From Sporobacter sp963675425 (GTDB lineage: Bacteria > Bacillota > Clostridia > Oscillospirales > Oscillospiraceae), in the NCBI GenBank assembly GCA_963675425.1, contig OY776214.1, forward strand, positions 744,001 to 808,000: a stretch of DNA of 64,000 nt, read 5' to 3'. The translations under genes were made by a program, and so were the position numbers. Below the pieces are notes generated by a model that was not told the origin of the DNA, made no database searches, and saw only the letters and a program-made list of their open reading frames with translations. Below are positions 42,223 to 51,368 of this stretch, piece by piece. Numbering within the stretch: position 1 is the stretch's first letter; the number at the start of each line of letters is the position of its first letter.

Positions 42223-42244
42223 AGCCATAGCTATAACCAGCTGT

Positions 42245-43495
42245 CTATTTGTAGGTCTCAAAAGTCTCGAACATAGCGTCGAGATTTTCAATTTTGGCGT
42301 TTTCCAGACACGCATTCGTATCAAAGATATAACCGCCGCCCGGCGCGCACGTGTCGATAAGATATTTGCAGTAGTCGATGACCTGATCCTTTTTGCCGAA
42401 CTCTAAAAGCGCAGCGGGGAGGTTGCCGGAGATGCAGGCTGTGCCGCCCAGAATTCGCTTGGCCTCTTTCATGTCGACGTCCTCGAAATGATAGATAACC
42501 TTGCCCTTCGGCACGTCGGCCAACTGCTCAAGACGGGAGTTGTATTTGCCTTCCGTGTAGATGAGCGGCGTCACATCCATATCTATAAGCGCCATCATGA
42601 TCTTTTTCAGCGGCTTCCAATATAGCTTCTCGTACTGGCGCGGATTCATAAAGCCGTCCATACCCTTATGCAGCGGGAAGAACACACGCTTTACGGGCAG
42701 CGGCACGGCACGGAAATACTGAAGCGCCGCGATCTGCTGGTCGGCAAACATGTTGCAGGCCGCCTCGATATCATCCTCGTATTCCAGAAGGTCCATCATA
42801 ACGCCGACGGTACCGCGGAAGTAATCGCCCAATATGTCGTACGGGGCTTCGGAAATGCCTGTCATAAGCGGGGGAAAGCCGAGTCCCGCCAGTTTTGCGT
42901 TATATTCGGCGTTGGCCGCGGCGGCTTCGGCATCTGCTTTAGCGATTTCCCCAAGTGTTTTGTACATGCCGAGCATCTCCGGCGAGTTGAGCGGGGAGAG
43001 AAAGGATGTGCTTAAAACAACGGTCGGCGTGAGGCCCACGCCGGCAAAGCCCGGCAGATTGGCGTAGACGCGCGGTATGTATTTACGGAGCATAAAGCCC
43101 GTATAATCGCCCAGCAGCTCCGGGTATTCCTCCGGGAGCATATACTCATGCTCGATGACCTGGTGGGAGCTGTAGATCGACACGATGGAGCCGGGGCGAC
43201 CCGGCCAGTCGATCATGGTTGAGCCGGCCAGCTCGTTGGCCCGCCCGCTTGTAAAGCCTGAAAAACTATGCGCGTCACACATGGGGTGCTCTTCATAGAA
43301 CTTGACAGCCGCCTCGCCGGCGCGCTGATAGTCGTAGTATAAGTCACGGTAGCTGGAGCCATTAAGGCGCTGCAGGACAGACGCGAAAAACGGCGCGAGG
43401 GGTATTTTATCCGTTTCCTTTAGGGCGGTCGCATCCTCGAGGCGCTGCGCCCGCTCGTTAAATAATATCTCATTGGACTTTTCCGTGTTTTCCAT
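42245..43495 (-). CDS. Uroporphyrinogen-decarboxylase-family protein (methyltransferase-like)
   Basis: About 416 aa from ATG 43495 (GGGAGG upstream). It has the URO-D TIM-barrel outline: ALKETDKIPLAPFF, DGFMNPRQYEKLYWKPLKK and VIYHFEDVDMKEAKRILGGTACISGNLPAALL. The heme-pathway residues are not kept, so it is one of the many URO-D relatives such as MtaA/CmuA-type cobalamin methyltransferases. It is preceded by the 54-bp regulatory element also found before the GPH transporter. No corrinoid protein gene is nearby. Confidence 0.82.
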   Translation of the reverse strand: MENTEKSNEILFNERAQRLEDATALKETDKIPLAPFFASVLQRLNGSSYRDLYYDYQRAGEAAVKFYEEHPMCDAHSFSGFTSGRANELAGSTMIDWPGRPGSIVSIYSSHQVIEHEYMLPEEYPELLGDYTGFMLRKYIPRVYANLPGFAGVGLTPTVVLSTSFLSPLNSPEMLGMYKTLGEIAKADAEAAAANAEYNAKLAGLGFPPLMTGISEAPYDILGDYFRGTVGVMMDLLEYEDDIEAACNMFADQQIAALQYFRAVPLPVKRVFFPLHKGMDGFMNPRQYEKLYWKPLKKIMMALIDMDVTPLIYTEGKYNSRLEQLADVPKGKVIYHFEDVDMKEAKRILGGTACISGNLPAALLEFGKKDQVIDYCKYLIDTCAPGGGYIFDTNACLENAKIENLDAMFETFETYK

Positions 43496-43598
43496 GATAA
43501 CCTCCCGTTTATAAACATTGTAGGAATTTGATGCATATGACATGAGCGTGCGGATTGGCTTTTTTTAAGATATACCTATTATATTTGAAGGGGGGGCA

Positions 43599-43652
43599 GT
43601 CCGTAAATTATACAATGGCATTGATTCTGCGTGCGGTGTCATATACAATGTG
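43599..43652 (-). promoter_or_regulatory. 54-bp promoter-operator, copy A (before the URO-D gene)
   Basis: Identical at 48 of 54 positions to 45293-45346. On the minus strand it holds a TATAAT -10 box (43612-43607) preceded by the palindrome CAATG-C-CATTG and no -35 box, suggesting an activator-dependent promoter. TATACAATG occurs twice, 33 bases apart. It lies about 104 bases before the URO-D start. Confidence 0.75.
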
Positions 43653-43683
43653 TATAATACGGTCGGAGACCATGTCCGCATAA

Positions 43684-43710
43684 AAAGAGGCTGCGTTAAG
43701 CAGCCCCTTT
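43684..43710 (-). terminator. Terminator after the GPH transporter
   Basis: AAAGGGGCTGC and GCAGCCTCTTT (minus strand), loop TTAAC, followed by TTA-rich sequence; it starts 7 bases past the stop. Confidence 0.75.
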
Positions 43711-43716
43711 AAACGA

Positions 43717-45093
43717 TTATGTAGCCGATTGTTTTCGGCGCTCATCCAGATCGGCCTTAATCTGTGGCATAAGCTTTTCAACCCGGAACAGCAAGAGCAT
43801 GATGATAATTAATACAGTCCCGACAAACGGTGCGGCGATAAAAGCAATTTTGATGGAAGTGAGGGCCTGCGCCGTCTGCTCCGCCGCGCCGGCGACATAA
43901 CCGCCCCAGGCCAGAAGCCCCGCTACGACAGCGCCGCCAAGGCCCTGGCCGACTTTTGCGCCAAAGGAAGCACCGCTGTAGATAAGCCCCTCTGTTCTCA
44001 GGCCTGTTTTCCATTCACCGTATTCAACAACATCGGCCAGCATGGCGGTCATATTGCCTGTAAGGCCGCCGACGCCGACGGAGCGGAAGACCGTTGAAAT
44101 CCAAACCATCGCAACAGACGTTGGCGCAAACCAGAGCATAACCGAGCCAATGGCCTGAAGGCAAAGCCCGATCGCAGCCGAATTGGCCTTCCCAACTTTT
44201 CTGGATACAGGCACAAAAACGAGAATGCCGATCGTAATGCCGCCCCAGAGCAGCGCCATCAGCTGCCCGCCGTCGACCTGGCCGTTTGTCCAGTAAATAC
44301 AGTAATAAAAAGTGGAGGCCCAACAGGCCGGTACGAGATTCGTCATTAGATAAATCCCCATCCCGTTCCACCAATATTTGTTTTTCATAACAGCTGCCGC
44401 GCCCACTTTAAACGGCAGTTTTTTTTCAGTCGGCTTATTGTTAAGCTCACTAAGCGCCCGCTCCTTGGTGAGTGAAAAACAGATGAGAAGGCATATAACG
44501 CCGAGGAGTGCCATGCTGGTGAAATACAGAAAATATCCCTGATTACCGCCGCCCAGCAAATTAATAAGCGGCGTTGAGAAATAGTTCATGAACACAGCGC
44601 CGAGCGTCAGGAAAAAGCCGGAAATCTGGCTCAAAATCAGTCGGTTTTTTGAATTGGTAGTAATCAGCGATACGAGCGAATAAACAGGCAAAGCCAGAGC
44701 CGTAAGATAGAAGAAAGCAAACAGGTTATAGGTGACAAAGGAATATATAATTCTTCCGGTTTCGTTGAAAGGCGGTACGGTAAACAACAGTCCCATGGAA
44801 ATGACGGCCGGCGCGGCCATCCAGATCAGCCAGGGACGCGCTTTGCCGTATTTGCTTTTGCACCTGTCGATCAAGGTGCCCATCCATATGTCCGTGAAGG
44901 CATCAATTATACGTGATAACAACAAAATCAGGGAAACGCTGCCAGCTGCAATCAGCATGTTATCCGTCAGGAAGTATGTCAAAAACGTCATAATGACAGC
45001 TGCGCCGAGATTATACCCGAAGTTGCCAAATGCGATGCCAATCTTGTCTCTTAAAAGACCCCGTGTCCCAACGGTTGAATTGATATCCGACAT
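43717..45093 (-). CDS. GPH-family (MelB-like) MFS sugar/anion symporter
   Basis: A 458-aa protein with twelve hydrophobic helices. Typical GPH motifs are visible: LRDKIGIAFGNFGYNLGA, IIDAFTDIWMGTLIDRCKSKYGKARPWLIW near residues 62-91, and VVEYGEWKTGLRTEGLIYSGASFGAKVGQGLGG near 345-378. Such carriers move glycosides, hexuronides or related compounds with H+/Na+. It is controlled by copy B of the 54-bp element, so it probably imports the compound handled by the URO-D-like enzymes. Confidence 0.92.
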   Translation of the reverse strand: MSDINSTVGTRGLLRDKIGIAFGNFGYNLGAAVIMTFLTYFLTDNMLIAAGSVSLILLLSRIIDAFTDIWMGTLIDRCKSKYGKARPWLIWMAAPAVISMGLLFTVPPFNETGRIIYSFVTYNLFAFFYLTALALPVYSLVSLITTNSKNRLILSQISGFFLTLGAVFMNYFSTPLINLLGGGNQGYFLYFTSMALLGVICLLICFSLTKERALSELNNKPTEKKLPFKVGAAAVMKNKYWWNGMGIYLMTNLVPACWASTFYYCIYWTNGQVDGGQLMALLWGGITIGILVFVPVSRKVGKANSAAIGLCLQAIGSVMLWFAPTSVAMVWISTVFRSVGVGGLTGNMTAMLADVVEYGEWKTGLRTEGLIYSGASFGAKVGQGLGGAVVAGLLAWGGYVAGAAEQTAQALTSIKIAFIAAPFVGTVLIIIMLLLFRVEKLMPQIKADLDERRKQSAT

Positions 45094-45292
45094 TATACCA
45101 CTCCTTTAATCAGTATCCGGCCTCGCCGAGCTCTTATACGGATTTGCTGGTAATGCGGTTTTATCCGGTCGTTTACCCCCCTTTATCCTCTCCTCTCAAA
45201 ACGGGTTTGCGGGTTTAAGTGTGCCGGTGCAGAGATATGCGGCATGATGACAAATATTGCCATGTAGAACTATTATATTAGAGATAGCGCCT

Positions 45293-45346
45293 GTCCGTAA
45301 ATTATACAATGACATTGATTCTGTACGCGGTATCCTATACAATGTG
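45293..45346 (-). promoter_or_regulatory. 54-bp promoter-operator, copy B (before the GPH transporter)
   Basis: Second copy of the element at 43599, in the same orientation, with TATAAT at 45306-45301 on the minus strand. It stands 200 bases before the transporter and 159 bases before the divergent PucR-like gene. The rest of the 411-base gap 45094-45504 shows no gene. Confidence 0.75.
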
Positions 45347-45504
45347 CTTAAGGTATAACAGTTAACCCGGACAATGACCTGAGGCTGTATCAGCCGGCAT
45401 TACGGCCGGCTTGACCAAGGCGGCAATGACTCATCTAAAGCGTAATATCTCGGCGTCGTTTTTGTGTACAGCGCGCAAGAGATTAAAAGTTGGGAGGCTT
45501 TCGC

Positions 45505-47067
45505 ATGACGCTTTGTCTGGGAATCGTGGAGGACGGTCTGGGCCGGCCCGTCCTGTATAAAAATTACTTTAATACGGATAACCCGTTTGTGCTGGAGCGC
45601 TGCGAAATTTACAGCGGCGGCACCGTTTTGAACACCGGGGTACTCTATCTTGCCCGGGCTGATATGCTGCCGGCGGAAATATCCGTACAAGAGGGCGCGG
45701 CACTTATATCGATCGGCATGCCGGGACCGGTTTATGCAAAGCTCCCGCTTAGGCTGCTCGTCTTTGACGACGCGTTAAGCCTGGCCGACCTTTCTAATGA
45801 AACCAGCCGTATTTTCTTTGAGTACAACACGTTGGAGCAAAAGCTCCAGGACTGTATAAACAAGGGGCGCAGCGTTCAGCATATGGTGGAGCTTGTGGCG
45901 CCGTATCTTAATGGCAACGAACTGCTGGTTTGTACCGACGATTACAGGATTATTGGCAAATCGAACGAGACGGTTCATCTAAACGAAATTTCCGGTATGA
46001 GCCAGCCGAATGCCGATGGAACACTGCCGGCTGAGGTCGTAACATTTTTTAAAAATGACATTATTTTCAACCAGATCAGGACATTGAAAGAGCCCTTTAT
46101 ATATGACCGCAGTATTTTTATTTGCCGCGCAATCTGCATGAATATTTTTCGCCACAGTGAATATGCCTGCCGCGTGATACTGGCAGAGGACGTTAATACC
46201 TTCCGGGGCTATGAGGAAGGTCTCGTGCGCTTTTTTACGTCCTTCATTCAGCTGGTTTACGACCTGTCGGCTGAAAAGAGCGATATCCTCTCGCGGGACC
46301 ACATGGCCGACATGTTTATCGATCTGCTGGGCGGTGACTCCGTTATGCCGCAGCGGATGGAGAACCGTCTGACTCAGCGCGGGTGGCAGGTGGGCGGCCC
46401 GTTTCTCTGCCTGCGGATTTTACCGAGCGAGCGCGACTACTATACGCGCACCATTCCATACTACTGCCAGGTTTTTAACCGGGACTTTCCAGGCAGCTGC
46501 TTTTTCGAGTATGACGACGTTATTGTCGGCGTCACGGATTTAAACTGCTATGAAGCCTCTGCTGAAAATTTTATTACTGCTTATCTGGAGACATTTAGAG
46601 ACGGCGATTTCCGCGTGGGCTTCAGCAATGTTTTTACGGATATGGCCGATCTGCGCAGCAGCTACGTGCAGGCGGAGGTGGCGCTGAAAACAGGTCAGAA
46701 ACACTTTCAGTCACAGTGGTTTTTCCGCTTTTCGGACGTCAGCCTGCTTTATATGGAGGCTAAGCTGACGGAGGAATTGGACGGACGATTTCTTTGCGCG
46801 CCCGAAATTTTAACCTTGTATCAATACGACCAGGTCAATGGCAGCAATTATCTTCAAACGCTGAAAGGATATTTGGATAATCAGATGAACGCAGTGAAAA
46901 CGGCCAAGGAGCTGTATATCCATCGGGCAACGATGGTCTACCGGCTTGAGCGTATCCGCGAGCTGACAGGCATTGACTTTAAAGATTCCAATAAGCTTTT
47001 GCAGCTGATTATATCGACGAATTTGCTCGTTAAGGACCTGCTGGCCGGGCGCTCAGCCCCGGAGTAA
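45505..47067 (+). CDS. PucR/CdaR-type HTH regulator
   Basis: About 520 aa from ATG 45505, following GGGAGG. The C-terminal ~60 residues carry the PucR HTH (LKGYLDNQMNAVKTAKELYIHRATMVYRLERIRELTG spans residues 455-492). Before it is a GGDEF-like degenerate region (VGFSNVFTDMADLRSSYVQAEVALK) as in CdaR/PucR proteins. The N-terminal half is unassigned and may sense the inducer. It is divergent from the GPH transporter and is the obvious candidate to bind the 54-bp elements as an activator. Confidence 0.88.
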   Translation: MTLCLGIVEDGLGRPVLYKNYFNTDNPFVLERCEIYSGGTVLNTGVLYLARADMLPAEISVQEGAALISIGMPGPVYAKLPLRLLVFDDALSLADLSNETSRIFFEYNTLEQKLQDCINKGRSVQHMVELVAPYLNGNELLVCTDDYRIIGKSNETVHLNEISGMSQPNADGTLPAEVVTFFKNDIIFNQIRTLKEPFIYDRSIFICRAICMNIFRHSEYACRVILAEDVNTFRGYEEGLVRFFTSFIQLVYDLSAEKSDILSRDHMADMFIDLLGGDSVMPQRMENRLTQRGWQVGGPFLCLRILPSERDYYTRTIPYYCQVFNRDFPGSCFFEYDDVIVGVTDLNCYEASAENFITAYLETFRDGDFRVGFSNVFTDMADLRSSYVQAEVALKTGQKHFQSQWFFRFSDVSLLYMEAKLTEELDGRFLCAPEILTLYQYDQVNGSNYLQTLKGYLDNQMNAVKTAKELYIHRATMVYRLERIRELTGIDFKDSNKLLQLIISTNLLVKDLLAGRSAPE

Positions 47068-47227
47068 AATAGCGAAATTTTAGCGGTGGCGATACCGCGC
47101 GTTTTACTCCGGCCGCTGGCTCTGTATTTAAACAGCCGATCCCGAAAGCAAGCGCGGGCATTCGGAACGGATATTTACAGCAAGGTTTATATAAAACGTC
47201 AATTTATTCGCTGTGGCGGCCAACACA

Positions 47228-47262
47228 AAGCGCCCTGAAATCCAAACGATTTCAGGGCGCTT
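47228..47262. terminator. Bidirectional terminator between convergent genes
   Basis: AAGCGCCCTGAAAT / ATTTCAGGGCGCTT, 14-bp stem with 7-base loop, between the PucR-like gene and the second URO-D gene. Confidence 0.85.
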
Positions 47263-47298
47263 ATTATACTATAGTAAGACGGCGGGCATGGGCGATAT

Positions 47299-48402
47299 TT
47301 ACCGTCCCTGTTCCTTGTCGTAATATTCGCGGCTGTAAGCGTACAGCTCTGTAATGGCGGTCCAAACGGTTTCCGGATCGGACCCGAACAGGTTGGCGAA
47401 ATAGCCGCCGCTATGTCCGTACAGGTCCACCGTATTATGTACAATCCGGATGATTTCATCTTTCGTATAATTGACGCCCGGAGCGAAGCCCTCCAGCGGC
47501 GTGTTAAAGCCGATCTTGTCGCCGTATTTTTCCTTCACGGCCGGGATATCGACGGCGCGCCGCTGAATCTGCAGGAACTCCGCGCCCATGTCAATCATAT
47601 ACGGGATGAACCGTGTGATATTGCCGCATGAATGCAGCATGAAGTGTACGCCCTTGGACCGGATGTGGTTGATGATGCGCTTGGTTGGCGGGAAAACCAT
47701 CTCCTCCATCATCTTCGGAGAGAAAAATGTGTCCTTTTCCGTACCCCAGTCGTCATGGATCGTCATGAGGCCCACGGGATACAGGCTGCACAGCAGGTCA
47801 ACCAGCTCGATCATATGGTCGGCCAGCCGTTCAAAGAAGTCCCGGACGGCCTCCGGCTCGAGCGACAGGGCAAACATGCCCTCCGTATAGCCGCCTAAAA
47901 CGGCGATAAGCCGCTGGATGACGCCGTTATGCAGGTCGATCTGCAGAACCTTGGACGGATCGTAATCGTTTTTCATAAACGCGTCGGCTTTTGTCTGCCA
48001 GTCCCAGTTGCTTAAAATGGGAAATTTAACAACCTTTTCCCACTCGGTGATATCCTCCAGCAAATGCGTATTCGGCGTGTTCGTTGCGCCGCCGGCAGAT
48101 ATGCACCACGTGAGCGGGACGCCGAACCAGTCTGTAAAATCATAGTCCTCGGTGGCGTTGCGGCTAAAATCCGCGCCGATCTGCTCGCCGATGCCGAGAT
48201 CCTGAAACATAAGGTTTTGGAAATCGGTTAGCGAATTGGGGACCCACAGGGGATTGTCCCGGTTCGCGACGCGGTGAAAATTCTCCAGCGGGGTGATGGG
48301 GTAGTCCAGCTTCGGGATATCCATTTCAATATGGGAAAAGAGCATCTTTGCCTTTTCGGTTTTTATTCCGGGCTGCAGGTGCGACGGTCGCGGATAATTC
48401 AT
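47299..48402 (-). CDS. Second uroporphyrinogen-decarboxylase-family protein
   Basis: A 367-aa URO-D relative, distinct from the one at 42245. The barrel shows VGLMTIHDDWGTEKDTFFSPKMMEE, GVHFMLHSCGNITRFIPYMIDMGAEFLQIQ and GFNTPLEGFAPG. His and Cys in LHSCGN could bind zinc, as in cobalamin-dependent methyltransferases. GGAGCATAAACC precedes the ATG. Its promoter does not contain the 54-bp element in the bases upstream that I checked. Confidence 0.85.
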   Translation of the reverse strand: MNYPRPSHLQPGIKTEKAKMLFSHIEMDIPKLDYPITPLENFHRVANRDNPLWVPNSLTDFQNLMFQDLGIGEQIGADFSRNATEDYDFTDWFGVPLTWCISAGGATNTPNTHLLEDITEWEKVVKFPILSNWDWQTKADAFMKNDYDPSKVLQIDLHNGVIQRLIAVLGGYTEGMFALSLEPEAVRDFFERLADHMIELVDLLCSLYPVGLMTIHDDWGTEKDTFFSPKMMEEMVFPPTKRIINHIRSKGVHFMLHSCGNITRFIPYMIDMGAEFLQIQRRAVDIPAVKEKYGDKIGFNTPLEGFAPGVNYTKDEIIRIVHNTVDLYGHSGGYFANLFGSDPETVWTAITELYAYSREYYDKEQGR

Positions 48403-48596
48403 GGTTTATGCTCCTTATCTGACTAGATTCAAAACGGCAGGGCCGCCAAGTAGACGGAATCTCACTGATTATCTACTATAATAACATACGCCCTTGTGCC
48501 ACAGTCATGCAAAAATCCCGTTCAGGTATAGATAAGGCGTCATGATAAGGTTTTATAGTTAGCAAAAAATTGAGCAGGCAGCTGTTTTTTAGGTGA

Positions 48597-49106
48597 TCAA
48601 AACCCGCCGCACTGCTTAATAAGCCCGTGTGCGTTGTACATACAGACCTTCGTGTCGAAATAGCCGTTGGCAATCCGGTGGAGGGAATGAAACGGGTAGA
48701 CGACGCGCTCGGCTTCCTGCAATACCGCCATACGCTTTTTTACAGCGTTATAGTCTGCTTGCTTCATGCCGGCCGGCCTCGGTGCTACCTCCAGGTCGTC
48801 GGAGATATAATCCCAGGTTGAGCCCCGGCCCGTCAGTGTGCCGAAAGCGGTCTGAACGCTCACCGTCATGTCGTGCCCCCGGACGGCGATATGATAGCCG
48901 TCGTCCGTGTCCTTGTCAAAATTATACCGCTCGAAAAACGCATCGTACCCGTCGGCGCAGTAATAGTCGAGGGTTTTTCGCGCGAGCATGCAGTGCAGCG
49001 TTTCAAGCGCCTGCCGATGGCGCTCGTCGCCCGCGTCCCTCAGCTTTTTGACGAGATGAAGCTGTGCTTCCTCTTCGCGCAGGTCCAATTCTTTAAGTAT
49101 TTTCAT
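48597..49106 (-). CDS. Hypothetical protein, 169 aa
   Basis: Acidic-basic soluble protein starting MKILKELDLREEEAQLH. A helical first 65 residues are followed by a mixed section with GRGSTWDYISDDLEVAPRPAGM. No family is recognised. It lies just upstream of, and on the same strand as, the URO-D gene at 47299 (about 195 bases apart), so it may be co-transcribed. GGGGGTAC (a modest ribosome site) precedes the ATG. Confidence 0.6.
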   Translation of the reverse strand: MKILKELDLREEEAQLHLVKKLRDAGDERHRQALETLHCMLARKTLDYYCADGYDAFFERYNFDKDTDDGYHIAVRGHDMTVSVQTAFGTLTGRGSTWDYISDDLEVAPRPAGMKQADYNAVKKRMAVLQEAERVVYPFHSLHRIANGYFDTKVCMYNAHGLIKQCGGF

Positions 49107-49260
49107 ATCTGTACCCCCAGCGTCGTTGTTACATCTTTTTACTATACCATAGGGGTCAGCAATTTAAAATGCTGTTGCTAGTGCCGCGCTCTGTTGGTTA
49201 TTTGGGCAATACGGCCCATATAGGCATAAGTGCATAGGCCGTCGGGCATCCGCTCCCGGC

Positions 49261-49286
49261 AAATTATTAAGAGAATTTAATAATTT
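49261..49286. promoter_or_regulatory. AT-rich 10-bp inverted repeat
   Basis: AAATTATTAA-GAGAAT-TTAATAATTT in the 555-base gap 49107-49661. Operator-like, about 110 bases upstream of the truncated ORF at 49396. No gene is seen at 49107-49395. Confidence 0.4.
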
Positions 49287-49395
49287 GTTAATACTATGGT
49301 AAATAAATTGCAAAACAATTGGAACATATTTTTCCTTTTGCGCGTCAGATGCACGTATCAAGGCATTAGATTTATAACAAGGGAGGAAAAGAAAA

Positions 49396-49518
49396 ATGAA
49401 AAGGTCTATCGGATTTCTGACAGCCGTGTTGATTTTCAGCAGTATCCTGAAAAGCTTTCTTAAGTGCAGAGCAAAACAGAAGGCTTTGAGGTTTTATACC
49501 TTAAAGCCTTCTGTTTAA
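49396..49518 (+). pseudogene. Truncated secreted-protein gene (signal peptide joined to terminator)
   Basis: GGGAGGAAAAG then ATG and 40 codons: MKRSIGFLTAVLIFSSIL looks like a signal peptide, but the frame then runs into a long hairpin and stops inside it at 49518. A strong start and export signal with no mature domain suggests the body was deleted. It could alternatively be a tiny membrane peptide. Confidence 0.4.
49474..49516 (+). terminator. 14-bp-stem hairpin overlapping the truncated ORF
   Basis: AAACAGAAGGCTTT / AAAGCCTTCTGTTT, with an inner AGG/CCT pair. There is no T-run; the stem is long enough to stop transcription or protect mRNA ends. Confidence 0.65.
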
Positions 49519-49661
49519 GCGCAGATCAATGCTCCGTTACATTGAACATTATTTTAACTAAACTTTAGTTCTCCTCTGCTTCGTGGGCAGGGGAATTGCT
49601 TTTTCTTTTACGTCACGGTACAATGGAAACATATGGGTGACACAAGATTAGGGGTGATTTA

Positions 49662-50537
49662 TTGAAAATTAGATATTTCATTGCATTGTTCGTAATATCC
49701 TGCACGTTTCTATGCAGTTGCAATACACAAAAGGAAAGCACAGTGACCAATGATGGCAACCAAACCGCTTATAGTAATGAGATGGTAGCTAGTTCATCCG
49801 ATGAAACAGAAACTCCAGCCATAAGCGCTGCTTCTCCTAATGCCAGTACTGATGTAAACGAAAGTACTGCAAAGACCTATGCAAACGCTTATTATAATAT
49901 TATTAAGGATCTGATTGAGCAATATGGGTTTTATGATGAATATGATGAATTTGGATGGCAATATGACATGGGGCTTGTACGTGGAGAATTGATTGATTTC
50001 GAGGAAGATGGGATACCTGAATTAGTTTGTCTTTACAAAAAAGAAATGTTTCATAATATAAGAATTTACCATTATTCAAATAATCAGGCTGAATTACTAG
50101 TTGACGAATTGACAGGGGATTACCTGCTTGGAGACAATTGTTCTGATATTTATTTTACTAAGATTGATGGTAAGCCTTATATTCTGACACAAAATTGTGA
50201 TTGGGGGCGAATAGAGCGGATCAAAGTATTTACTCTCGATATCGAAGAACTACAGACAATAGAGTTTTATGCAGATGCGAATGTAATAGATGAAACATAT
50301 CCACAGGTTGAGCAGTACTTGAATTGCGTTATTAATGGAAAAAGTGTTTCTGAAGAGGAGTATATTGATCAAAAAGAATATTACTATCAGGACACGCAAA
50401 ACAAAATATACTGGCGCTACATAAAAGATGACGATGGTTATCATGACTATGAACAAGCCGATGCCGTAGAGTTTATAAAATCATTGGCTGCAGACGCGGG
50501 AATCAGCGAAACGGAAGTTGATGATGTACTCTCTTAA
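49662..50537 (+). CDS. Lipoprotein of unknown function
   Basis: A 291-aa protein starting with TTG at 49662 (AGGGGTGA upstream). The signal peptide and lipobox FLCSC place the lipidated Cys at residue 20. A Ser/Thr/Asn-rich linker (residues 21-68) follows, then a folded domain with DFEEDGIPELVCLYK, resembling the calcium-binding-like repeats of many clostridial lipoproteins. The C-terminus is acidic. It is monocistronic. Confidence 0.8.
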   Translation: MKIRYFIALFVISCTFLCSCNTQKESTVTNDGNQTAYSNEMVASSSDETETPAISAASPNASTDVNESTAKTYANAYYNIIKDLIEQYGFYDEYDEFGWQYDMGLVRGELIDFEEDGIPELVCLYKKEMFHNIRIYHYSNNQAELLVDELTGDYLLGDNCSDIYFTKIDGKPYILTQNCDWGRIERIKVFTLDIEELQTIEFYADANVIDETYPQVEQYLNCVINGKSVSEEEYIDQKEYYYQDTQNKIYWRYIKDDDGYHDYEQADAVEFIKSLAADAGISETEVDDVLS

Positions 50538-50561
50538 ACTTTGCGCTTTGTTTATGCCAAC

Positions 50562-50592
50562 AGGACGTCTGCCGAGATGACTGACGTCCTGA
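50562..50592 (+). terminator. Hairpin after the lipoprotein gene
   Basis: CAGGACGTC / GACGTCCTG with a 13-base loop, 25 bases past the stop. No T-run follows. Confidence 0.5.
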
Positions 50593-50707
50593 TATATATT
50601 CAAATGCGATCCGGAATGGAAGGAAGCTTTATGGTATCAGCAATAAAGGTTGCCGGACACAGCGCTATGATATGATAATTAGTCAAACTGCTCTTCTTGC
50701 ATTTCTT

Positions 50708-51367
50708 CTATTTTATGAAAATCTGCCTTACCGCCTCGACAATTTGCCTCGGTGAATCGACAATAACGGTCGCGCTTTTAAGCTCATCAACGCGGCCATA
50801 ACCGTAACGGCAGCCGATGGCCGGCTGGCTGTTTAAATCAGCGATCTGCATGTCAATGTGACGGTCCCCGATGATTATAAAACCACCTTCATGCTTATCG
50901 GCAATATCCGGGAATATTTCATGTTTGGGTTTAAAACCATAGTGCTCCGTACAATAAAACGCGGAGAAATACTGATACAGCGTAAACTGCCGGATACTTT
51001 CCTGCATATAAGAGATTTTACAGTTGCTCAGGAAAATCAGGTTATACCCGTCCTGTTTCAGCTGACGGAGCATATCCGGTACCCCGTCGTAAAGCCGCGC
51101 CCGGCCGGATTTTAATGCGGCCAGCATTTCCGCCCCGATGATGCCGCTGCATTTTTCCTTTTCTGATTGGGGCAGATCGGGCATGAAGGTGTTCCACATG
51201 TCCTTGCTGCTCAAGCCGAGCCAGCCGCTTACTTCGTCTTCCCGCCAGCTGCGGGGTGGGGCCTGTCTCTGAGCGGCCAGATAGTCATACGCTTTTTGAA
51301 AAGCGGGCGCGTAGATCCGGATGGTATCGTGCAGCGTTCCGTCAAAATCAAATAGGAGATTTGTCAT
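50708..51367 (-). CDS. HAD-superfamily phosphatase of the riboflavin operon
   Basis: About 219 aa from ATG 51367, overlapping the ribH stop; a start at 51376 is also possible. Class I HAD motifs: LLFDFDGTLHDT (nucleophile and acid Asp), LSNC (motif II), KPKHEIF (motif III Lys) and IIIGDRHIDMQIA (motif IV). The helical cap lies between motifs I and II. Last in the rib operon, it may be the phosphatase that removes phosphate from the ribitylamino-uracil intermediate before the lumazine synthase step, a step served by HAD enzymes in other bacteria. Confidence 0.85.
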   Translation of the reverse strand: MTNLLFDFDGTLHDTIRIYAPAFQKAYDYLAAQRQAPPRSWREDEVSGWLGLSSKDMWNTFMPDLPQSEKEKCSGIIGAEMLAALKSGRARLYDGVPDMLRQLKQDGYNLIFLSNCKISYMQESIRQFTLYQYFSAFYCTEHYGFKPKHEIFPDIADKHEGGFIIIGDRHIDMQIADLNSQPAIGCRYGYGRVDELKSATVIVDSPRQIVEAVRQIFIK

Positions 51368-51368
51368 T

